From Eublepharis macularius (lineage: Eukaryota; Chordata; Lepidosauria; Squamata; Eublepharidae): 64,000 nt of DNA. The stretch lies in the NCBI RefSeq assembly GCF_028583425.1, contig NC_072800.1, positions 95,759,001 to 95,823,000 of the forward strand. The letters run 5' to 3'. The translations under genes and the position numbers were made by a program. Each line of letters starts with the position of its first letter. The stretch's first letter is position 1. This document shows, one piece after another, positions 20,886-30,500 of this stretch. Below the pieces are notes generated by a model that was not told where the DNA came from, searched no databases, and was given only the letters and a program-made list of their open reading frames with translations.

Positions 20886-21780
20886 TAAAAAAGCCCTCTC
20901 GAATCATTCATTGTTGTATCGTTTGTGGAAAGTCAGGAGAGCTGGAGCTTAACTAACCACCACATTTTAATAATATTTTCTTGTACCATTTTGTCCTGTC
21001 CTACAACTGCCCAATTACTGTTATTTTATGCATAATCATACTAGTCCATACTTTACATAACCACACACTAGTGTGAGGAAGACTAGCATTTTTCCAATAC
21101 TCAGCTAAGCCTTACATGCTACAACCAAGATATTCTTAATGGGTAAAGCCATCAAAGACGCAAGAAGTCTCCTCATTTATTTTGGCATCTCCAAAAGCCT
21201 TCGGAGTCTGTCTTGCCAATCTTTGCAATCCTTTCTAGTGTCTGATTCAGCCTGTACAAGATTTTCTGCAAAATTTTCCTTCACATTCGTATTACGTGAG
21301 CCTCTCTTAATATCTCTATGTAAGTTATACCTTTATTGCTCAGAGATATTATTTAACAGATCCTTTCCCCATTTCAATTTGTAAACCAATCTTCTTCTTC
21401 ATACAATAATTTATTCTGGTTCTCAGGCTGATTAAGAATTCTTTCAAACTCTCTTCAGGGTAGCTGTTTATTCATTAGTGTCCGCTTAGCATGCACAAGA
21501 CTTCAGATTTGCAAATACTGCTGCCTATGAAGGGCAAGGACACAAGGGCTGTGGGCTCCTGGCCTGTGGCTCTCAGCAGGACATTTGATGAATGGGCTAT
21601 TGCAGCCCGCATGGGAGAGACGGGGGTGGGGGGGTTGAGATTTTTCAAAGATGCCCAGTATCTGGCAAGGATTCTCTCTGCCTCTCTAATTGCTGTAGCA
21701 TCCGGAGAGGTGAGGCTGCACGGCCCCTCTTTCCCTCACCTTTTTTCTATACCAGATCAGTGGGGCACATGAGCCCTGCA
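20886..21780. other. Intergenic, no recognised gene
   Basis: A/T-rich sequence with short frames only. The frame at 21139-21384 has no recognisable domain. Confidence 0.35.
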
Positions 21781-22200
21781 TGACTCTCCAGAATGCTACA
21801 GAAAGAGGCAATTGGTCTGGCTTGCATAACAGAGACTCGGGTAGAAGAAAATGATGTAGTGTGTCTGTCCCGACTAACTCTGCCTGGTTATGCAGTCCTC
21901 CACCAGCCTCACACAGGTGGCTGGGTGGGTGGGGGGGGGTGCTGTCGTTATCCCCCCGGAGTCCTTCAAGCTCTGCAGACTCCTGGTACAAACTGTAGGT
22001 GGCATTGACGGTATGCTTCTTTTGTTGGGGGCTAAGGATAGATTATGCCTTCTGCTTGTTCATTGACCATTGGAAGTCCCATGAAGCAGTGCTGCTGGCG
22101 GCAAATAAATGTTATTTCTTTGCAACCATTGAATCAGCAACCCCAACTGCTCCGGACATCTTAACATTGCTTGACTCCTAAATCAGGACCTTTGCTGTCT
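21781..22200 (+). mobile_element. L2/CR1-type LINE endonuclease fragment
   Basis: The frame contains IGLACITETRVEENDVVCLS then LTLPGYAVLHQPHTGGWVGG, matching the 'ITETWL...L...GY...H.PR..RGGGVAV' block of LINE apurinic endonucleases. Frameshifted afterwards; no RT follows. Confidence 0.65.
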
Positions 22201-22339
22201 CAGGAACAATTAGCTGCGCAAAGTCCCTTGCTGCCGGAATACGCTCTGATCTGGGTTCCAGGCAGAAGGAATGCTCAATACACCATCTGCTCTTTTTAGG
22301 GATCGTTTTGACCCATTCGCAGTGATGGAGGGTGACAGG

Positions 22340-22400
22340 ATCTGGTGATGTTCAGAGGTGTAGCACCGAAAGACAGAGATCTTTCAGTGTCAATGTGTGG
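22340..22400 (+). repeat. Penelope terminal-module fragment
   Basis: tcagaggtgtagcaccgaaa and gacagagatctttcagtgtc match the module seen at 26275-26325 and 57975-58020. It is an isolated short piece. Confidence 0.65.
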
Positions 22401-22905
22401 AGAAGATGTTCAGGACATTGAGGGCCCTGCTTGGTTGGTTTTGCAGCTCTGGAGTGTTGGCGGTGAGCCATTTTGTGGCTCTTGTGGTGGATTGGCATTG
22501 GGCACCGATCCGTTTGGGGGGAAGCAGGGCCCTCAGGCTCAGTTTCCCTATTATGGGGATCCCCATAAGGGGTCTGGGGCGTGAGGAATGGCCGGTGCAT
22601 GGCCAGTCAGGGGCTGTCAGTCGCCTCACTCCCAGGAGGCAGGGGATGTTTCACACAGGGGCATATACCCCTGTGGCATCCCATTGGCTGTCATCCCCTG
22701 GTCCCCCCCCTCAGCAGGGGTCTAAGGGGGCATGTGTGTCATTGGCTTGGCTGGCGGGTCAGCCAATGCTCGGATCTGCACCCATTGCACGCCTTCACTC
22801 CCTGAGCTGTAATCTCAATAAAGTTGTGGCCTTCTTTACCTCCAGCACTGTGTCCGTGTGTTTTTGTCGCCGTGCCACATCCCCGCTCTACTCCCCCACT
22901 TAGCA
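22400..22905 (+). repeat. Possible solo LTR
   Basis: A G/C-rich non-coding block contains AATAAA (22816-22821) followed by gttgtggccttctttacctc, and then gtgtccgtgtgtttttgtcg. This looks like the R/U5 part of an LTR. No second copy in the window and no clear TG...CA borders were fixed, so the call is tentative. Confidence 0.35.
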
Positions 22906-23444
22906 CTCACCTGCAAACCACAACTTCCAGGCTGTTAACAAAAGGATGTTTTGGAGGTTGTTCATTCATATGCCACATAATTTAGTTATGCTTTGTTTCA
23001 GAAAGATTTCATCTCTGTGGTTGGCTTTGTGCTCCCCCCCCCCATTTTTCTGCTTCCATACCGTATGCTCTCTTTCTGTTGGGTAATTTTCTCAGTGAAT
23101 GTCCTAGCCATTAATTATATTGTATTTTCACTTGCACTGTGTAATCTGCCATGGATCTCAGTGAGAAAGGCAGACTATAAATAAATAAAATTTGGATCAC
23201 TAAAACTTAGAACCAACATGATGACGCATAACACACACAGCAGACCAGCACCAGGTCTGCAGCTTTTCTTGGATAACTCTTGTGTTCTGGACCCTTTTCA
23301 GGCTGAGTTCAAGCTGTGCTTTGGGACAGAGAGGGCTCTGGTGGCTTTAGTGGATGACCTCTCTGAATGCAGACAAAGGCCAGGATCCTTTGTTACTCTT
23401 CCTGAACCTTTACAGTTTTTGATACAGTAGATCATTGTATCCTG

Positions 23445-23691
23445 AGAGCCAGTTTGGTGTAGTGGTTAAGAGCGTGGGACTCCAATCTGGAGAACCGGGT
23501 TTGATTCCCCACTCCTCCACTTGAAGCCCGCTGGGTGGCCTTGGGCTAGTCACAGCTCTCTCAGAGCTCTCTCAGCCCCACCCCCTCACAGGGTGATTGT
23601 TGTGGGGATAATAATGACATACTTTGTAAACCGCTCTGAGTAGGCATTAAGTTGTCCTGAAGGGCGGTATATAAATTAAATGTTGTTGTTG
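23445..23691 (+). mobile_element. Lizard tRNA-derived SINE with BovB-like 3' tail
   Basis: The head gagccagtttggtgtagtgg carries a pol III A box, and gggtttgattcccc is a B box. The body has tcagagctctctcagcccca and the tail has aagggcggtatataaatt with a GTT microsatellite. Near-identical copies lie at 51441 and 63586, all on the plus strand. Confidence 0.85.
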
Positions 23692-24099
23692 AATTTAGAG
23701 ACAGAACAGGCATCAAGTGATGTGCCTCACACTGGTTTAAATGATTTCTCATGGAATGGACTCAAAGTGTTGCTTTTGGAGACCAGCTACCTACAGAGCG
23801 AGAATGGTTACCTTCAGTTTTGTGGATATCTGGGGTCAGTTCTAATCTTTTCTGTTGAGAAATATATGGGGCTCCTTGCTACCTCTTGGAGAAGCACCAT
23901 ACAGCAAATCTTTGGCAGCAGACACTCCCACCAAGTTGGCAAACTGAACATGACTGTGATGGAAGAAACGACACTGGGCAAAATTCCCTGTACAATGCAA
24001 GTAACCCCACAGAGAGCACAAAAAGACCTTCATTTGCAGAACAGTCGGTTGCAGCTAAAGAGACACTTTAGCCTGTTGCAGCAATAAAAACCAAGAATT

Positions 24100-24180
24100 C
24101 AGAGGAATCTAGTAGACAAACGGTTTTATTGTAGCATGAGTCTCAAAACTGGGGCCTCCTTCATCAGAAGAATGAAATGG
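24100..24180 (-). repeat. Short tail module, reverse copy
   Basis: It reads aatctagtagacaaacggtt, ttattgtagcatgagtctca and ctccttcatcagaagaatga on the plus strand. On the minus strand it supplies AATAAA at 24125-24130, about 380 bases past the apparent SUSD2 stop. Confidence 0.5.
24125..24130 (-). promoter_or_regulatory. Candidate SUSD2 poly(A) signal inside a repeat
   Basis: The minus strand reads gctacaataaaaccg. It is the first minus-strand AATAAA downstream of the TAG at 24511 that I noticed. It belongs to the dispersed tail module. Use by SUSD2 is inference. Confidence 0.3.
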
Positions 24181-24510
24181 AAACTGCAGAGGGTGGCAGA
24201 GATTTCACAGGTGAATGAACGGACACATTCCAAAAGTAGCAGGCGGAGACAGCACGGGCCAGAGCTAGCTGAGGCAACGGGATCCAATCACAAGTGGCCA
24301 GCAAGCCTAGCACCAGTGAGGCTATTACTGTCTGACATGAGTCAGTCAACTGAGGTCACAGTTTAAGCCTGATCAAATTGCCAAAAAACATGAACCAAAA
24401 TGTTCAGCCTGCATGTTCCTCTGTGCTGCCCCTTCTGCAGCAGAGGTTTGACAGTCAAAGCAAATTCTCAAAGGGATCCCTTCCACTATGACGGAGAGGC
24501 AAACAATGGG

Positions 24511-24587
24511 CTAGAATACCAGGACTGCAAGACTCCCCAAGCCAAGGATTCCAAATATGGTGCCGAAGGGGGGCTGTTGCTTGGTTC
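24511..24587 (-). CDS. SUSD2: SUSD2 last exon found (transmembrane segment, in-frame TAG)
   Basis: The acceptor is ctcttttgcag, and its phase fits exon 11. It encodes [20 protein letters not shown] then AVLVF and TAG (24511-24513). [11 protein letters not shown] matches the position and character of the mammalian TM (LLGIIFGG). Only about 18 hydrophobic residues precede the stop, with no basic stop-transfer residues. A possible donor (ctg|gtattc, 24519-24518) before the stop would allow a further exon for the tail, but I did not find one at lower coordinates. Confidence 0.75.
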
Positions 24588-27500
24588 CTGCAAAAGAGAA
24601 GGGGCAGGGGTGGGGGGGAGATGTAAAGCTTGTGCATGTTGTTTGTCTGCTTCTCTGCTTGTGCTTGTGGATGTAAGAAACTGGCAGACGTGATTCCAGA
24701 TGCTGGATTCCAGATGTCCCCCCTTAGCTGTCTCTTTTCTAAACTGTAAAGTCCCAGACCCTTTAGCCTTTCCTCGCAGGAAAGGGGCCCTAACTACATG
24801 CCCAACTAATTTAAAGTTGCAAGGCTTCAAAGGAGTGGGGCACTGAAGGAGTGGGGCACTGAAGGAATCAACTTTAATGAAAGTGCTCTCCAGCACGGAT
24901 CGAGCTTGGCTGGATCTGTGCTGCAGACCACTTTCGTCAAAGTTAGTTCCTTCAGCGTGTTACAACATATGCCCCACTCCTTTGAAGGCTTGCAACTTTA
25001 AGTAACAAAAGAGCCTTGAAGGCAGATGCTGGCAGGGGGATCGGGGCCATCCGGTGTCCTGCCATGTCTATGATCACCTGCCCCCTGGACAGGTGGGGCG
25101 AGCTTGTGCTCTCTGCACGCAATGCTGGGCTCCCAGGGAACAGGCCTTGTTTTAGCGCGTTGCTCTCTAGTGTGGCTTCTCTATGTGCTCTGCTGTTCTT
25201 ACTGTCACCCTCCTTGACTCTCAGCATTCCTGCCAGCAGTCAACCCGAGCTGCTGCCAGTGCTGCACAGAAAGGGCCCTCTTGGTTCCGGGGGGGGGGGG
25301 CTTCCTCCTTTCACTGACGCTTGCTGTTGGGCCCTGCCCCATTTATGGCATTTCATCCGTTAACTCAATCATATACGACTTAATCGGTTTTACATATTTT
25401 CATCCTCCCTTCCCTTTTGTATTTGGAATTCAAAGGGCTTCTTCAAATCCTTTTGTGCTTAGCCCATAAAGCCAAGAGTTTTTGATGGCATTTATAGCGG
25501 TGTCTTTTGCTGAAATGAGCAGGCTGGAGTGGCAAAATACTGCGTGGCAGCGGCTCTGCACCACAACCTACCTGCACTTGGGAAGCAAGTGGTTGCGTCT
25601 CCGGACCACTCCCCGTTGCTCTGGCACGTCCTCTCTGCGGATCCTGCAAGGGTGTATCCGGGATTGCAACAGAAGCGGACGACTGAGCCTGCTAAGTAGT
25701 TGGTGCTGTCTTTCCTACCATTTGTGGGGAGTGCCAGCCAGTCACAAGAAACCACTAAGAGAGGGGGCAGAAAAACCTGCTATTGGTAAAGTCTCTCATG
25801 ATTTACAAAGCAGGAAAGCCCTGGGCGTACCACAGTGACATGGCGGCTATGAACAATTCCCGATTCAGCCTCCACATCTCCTCCAAGATGGGATCTCCAG
25901 CTGTGGATTACCTTTTGGGACCTCGTTGGCCTGGATGGACTATCGGGCTGGCCATGTATGAGGGGGAAATATAGAGAACTCGTCCTCTGATAACCACTCA
26001 AGAGAAGGAGCATCAAAACGGGGGTCAGAGCTGCTGAGCCCAATTCTCTTCTCTCGCTCTAGAGCTGGGCTAGGCAAGGCAACTGCTCACCTGGGCACCT
26101 GGAACTTGAAGTCGATTATTTGCCCAATAGGTGCAGTGCCAAAACACACAAAATGTTGTATTGTCGAAGGCTTTCACGGCCGGAGAACGATGGTTGTTGG
26201 GGGTTTTCCGGGCTGTATTGCCGTGGTCTTGGCATTGTAGTTCCTGACGTTTCGCCAGCAGCTGTGGCTGGCATCTTCAGAGGTGTAGCACCAAAAGACA
26301 GAGATCTCTCAGTGTCACAGGTGTGGAAAAGATGTAGGTCATTTGTATCTACTCAGGAGGGGTGGGGTTGAGCTGAGTCATTCTGTAAGAGTTTCCCAGG
26401 GTGTGGAATGCTAATGGCGGGAGGCTTCACTGAATCCTGAGGAGGTTCTTTTGCATATGGATTGGTGCTTGATGTGCTAATCTTCTCTGCAGGGCTATTG
26501 TCGGGTGTGGAGTGTTTTGTTGGCCTGGTGTTTTTCAGAACTGGAGCCCATGCTCTGTTCATTCTTAAGGTTTCTTCTTTCCTGTTGAAGTTTTGCTTAT
26601 GCTTGTGAATTTCAATGGCTTCCCTGTGCAGTCTGACAAAGTAGTTGGAAGTGTTGTCCAGTATTTTGGTGTCCTGGAATAAGATACTGTGCCCTGTTTG
26701 AGTTAGGCTATGTTCAGCCACTGCTGATTTTTCAGGCTGTCCAAGTCTGCAGTGTCTTTCATGTTCTTGTCTTCCAGACAAGAATAAAAGAACATGAAAG
26801 ACACTGCAGACTTGGACAGCCTGAAAAATCAGCAGTGGCTGAACATAGCCTAACTCAAACAGGGCACAGTATCTTATTCCAGGACACCAAAATACTGGAC
26901 AACACTTCCAACTACTTTGTCAGACTGCACAGGGAAGCCATTGAAATTCACAAGCATAAGCAAAACTTCAACAGGAAAGAAGAAACCTTAAGAATGAACA
27001 GAGCATGGGCTCCAGTTCTGAAAAACACCAGGCCAACAAAACACTCCACACCCGACAATAGCCCTGCAGAGAAGATTAGCACATCAAGCACCAATCCATA
27101 TGCAAAAGAACCTCCTCAGGATTCAGTGAAGCCTCCCGCCATTAGCATTCCACACCCTGGGAAACTCTTACAGAATGACTCAGCTCAACCCCACCCCTCC
27201 TGAGTAGATACAAATGACCTACATCTTTTCCACACCTGTGACACTGAGAGATCTCTGTCTTTTGGTGCTACACCTCTGAAGATGCCAGCCACAGCTGCTG
27301 GCGAAACGTCAGGAACTACAATGCCAAGACCACGGCAATACAGCCCGGAAAACCCCCAACAACCAACACAAAATGTTAATTCTAATCTATGATGTAAGAA
27401 ACGATGGCAGAAGAATTGAGTTTACTGCACCTGTGTATCCCATGGACTAGCACCTTAATGGCAGCAACTTAAGGGTAGCATGGGCTCTGGGGTATGAGCT

Positions 27501-30500
27501 TGGTCTGGGGTGGTGGCTTGGCTTGTGGAAAGAGATTCCTTTCCTTGAGACTGTCTTGCTAGATTTTTCGGGAGCCAACTGATCTCAGGCACCAAAGAGA
27601 TTTTTATCTGTTCCTTTTCCAGGTGTTTCTCTTGCTGCACTGAATGGTTTGTACTGCAAGTGAAGGTACCTTTGAAGCGAGTTCTGAGCAATACCTGAGG
27701 GCTTTGGCCTCTGCCACTGCCTACTTACTCACGGAAATCTTCCACGGCAGCATTCACAGGCTCTACTCACCTGGCTGCAAATTCTCCTTGAGACGCTTGT
27801 AATTCTGATGCGACCATTTAGTGCTGTTCCCCACCGCAAGATCCCTGGTGGTCATGACATCAAACCTGCAGAAAGGGTCCGTCTGGCAGAGCAAAGCCAT
27901 CTCCTTTTGCAGGGGGTCGGCGGGGTCCTCGGAGGGAGAAAACACTGGCACAAAGGAGGTGTTGTGCTTTGGTCCATAGAAGAAGCTGTGCAGTAAGTGT
28001 GGCGTGTCGTATGTCAAAAGCGATGTTGAGTTTCTAACAGCCCCTGCAAAGGGAAAAATGGACCATGTGACTCCTAAGGAACGTGAGGAAAGTCCTGGAG
28101 ATCCCCAAAGAAGGGCCTCCTTTCGTATTCATAGGAGTACAAGTGTTGTGAGGCTGCTGTCCGGGGAGCGGGAATGGAATTGTCCCTCCCAGAATTTTAT
28201 TTAAAATACTTATATGCTTCTCTTTCTCCTCTCATCATTAGGATGCTGGGTAGATAAAAAAAAAACATCCATATCAATAGACAATAAGTAGTACTCTTTA
28301 AACGTCCACAAGACCAATACATTGCAAAACCCACCTATTATTTGTTGCATATTTATAAATGAATATGCAATAAATAAACCATGCAAATAAAGAATGCCTC
28401 TAAGAGGGGACTGGTCTGTCGGGCCCCTCAGCTCTCCCCTCTCCCGATCCTGTTTCCGAGGACCGGTCTGCCCAGAACCAGCATTCCTGTATTCAAACCC
28501 AAATTGAAAGGGTCTGGAAATAAAATATTCGCTACCAGTTTTATTGTTACAGCCTCTAGAACTTTGGTACTTTGTTTTGCTTGTCTTCATAGAGGTTTGT
28601 GTTTATCCCTTTCCCTCTGATTCAGAGAGCAAGCATCCTGCTCAGTTATAAAGGGTTAGGGTCCCTTCCCCTTCCATGGCTCAAACTGAAGAGCCCTGCC
28701 CAGGCTGACCCAGAGTTAGGGGGCAGAGGCAGGCATTGGTGGAGCAAACCAAGCGCTGGGTGTGTGTGTGTGGAGCCTGGAGCAAAACACTTTTCAAACT
28801 GTGCTGCTTTTCCTGGCACCAGAAGTGGCCATCCCCCAGTTGGACCCCCAGGGCTTTTGCAATGTCTTAAAAATAATCATTTCCCTACAGTTATAGCAAC
28901 TTACCGTTATAACAATACATGCAGGATGCAATTCAACTAACAACCCCCACCCCAGAGAAATAACATTTCTTTGCCACTGTCGCAGCCCCCTCGCAGGCTT
29001 CACAGTGAGGGCTCTATAGCATGTTTCTGTTCGACCCAGCCACTCACTGTCACTCTAGATCTGCCAGCCCTCTCTACAACCCCCAGCTCTGGTGTAAACC
29101 AAGCAGCTGGGGTTCTTTCTGAAGGTGGCAAAGGAGGCACCAAGAAGCTTCCTCCGAAGGTGGTGGGCTCTCCTTCTTTGGAGGCTTTTAAGCAGAGGCT
29201 AGAGGGCCATCTGACAGCAATGCTGATTCTGTGAACCTGGGCACATCATGAGGGGGAGGGCAGGAAGGGTTGCATCAGTGCTTATGTTCTCGTGGCCCCG
29301 TCTTACATGCCCCGAGTAATGCTGATTACCACTTTGGGGCCAGGAAGCAATTTTCCCCAGGCCAGGGGGGAGGTAAGTGTGAATTTCCTGCATTGTGCAG
29401 GGTTTTTTTATTTTTATTTATTTTATTTTATTTGGACTAGATGACCCTAGAGATCCCTTCCAACCCTATGATTCTATCATTTAAAAGGGCTTATGGGGCA
29501 GCTTGAATGGGCTTGGACTTAACTGATTGGATATCTGTTTATTTTTAATTATTCATTTTTAACTGTATTCAGTGAATTGAATATTAACAATTTTGTATTT
29601 TATTTATTGTTGTAGTTTGGAAGTGACTTGATGACACATAACACACACAAACTTCCTTGGGCCCTGGCTGTCTTGGGAGAAAGATGGAGTACAAAAATAA
29701 TCTAAATAAATTTATCTACATACAAAAAGATAACAGCTAATTATAAACTTTTATCATAGTTGTGTAATGCGTACTCCTGCACCCTTTAGCATTTAAGTAT
29801 GAAAGAGGAAAGTTGGACACTCTTTCCTGTTGAAATATCTTATAGATTATTTGAAAAGAATCACTTTATTCCAAGTAAACTGGACTTATTCCAAGAAAAC
29901 TAAGAGCCAGGCTACAAGTGACAAATTACACTTGCCTGGCAAGTGAACAAACTCGCGTGTATTCCTCCTTGTTCACTTGCCATTCACTTGCTCTCCACTT
30001 GATCAAGTGGAGTGCAAGTGAATGGCAAGTGAACAGGGAGGAATACATGTTAGCAGGGCTTTTTTCTGGGAAAAGAGGTAGTGGAACTCAGTGGGTTGCT
30101 CTTGGAGAAAGTGATCACATGGCTGGTGGCCCCACCCCCTGATCTCCAGACAGAGGGGAATTGAGATTGCCCTCCGCACTGCTGAGTGGCATGGAGGGCA
30201 ATCTAAACTCCCCTCTGTCTGGAGATCAGGGGGCGGGGCCACCAGCCATGTGACCATTTTCAAGAGGTTCTGGAACTCCATTCCACCGCGTTCCCGCTGA
30301 AAAAAAGCCCTGCATGTGAGTCTGTTTACTTGCCGGGCAAGTGTAATCTGTCACTTGTAGCTTGGCTCTGAGTGCTTGTTAGATTGGAGGATACTGAGAT
30401 GTAAACAGAGGTGAAAAAATTCTTATTAGCCTGAGGTCTTTGACCATAGCCCTTCTTTAAATGGTTTTGTTGTAGGATCTTGAAAAAATCTTAACAGAAT

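Larger units (their letters stand above)
26146..27377. mobile_element. Penelope-like insertion as a near-perfect inverted repeat, with 12-bp TSD
   Basis: ACACAAAATGTT flanks both ends (26146-26157 and 27366-27377). Between them, 26191 to about 26777 and about 26790 to 27365 are reverse complements with nearly complete identity; the loop is about 12-20 bases. The left end has an extra 33 bases (26158-26190, gtattgtcgaaggctttcac...) not mirrored on the right. Each arm encodes the same protein fragment ([20 protein letters not shown], then [20 protein letters not shown] and [17 protein letters not shown]), which matches the C-terminal part of Penelope-type GIY-YIG proteins. It lies in the SUSD2 intron between sushi and VWD exons. 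Confidence 0.85.

Noticed and set aside
26146..27377. CRISPR-like or other regularly spaced repeat system
   Set aside because: The repeats are a single inverted pair with transposon coding sequence and a TSD; the genome is vertebrate.
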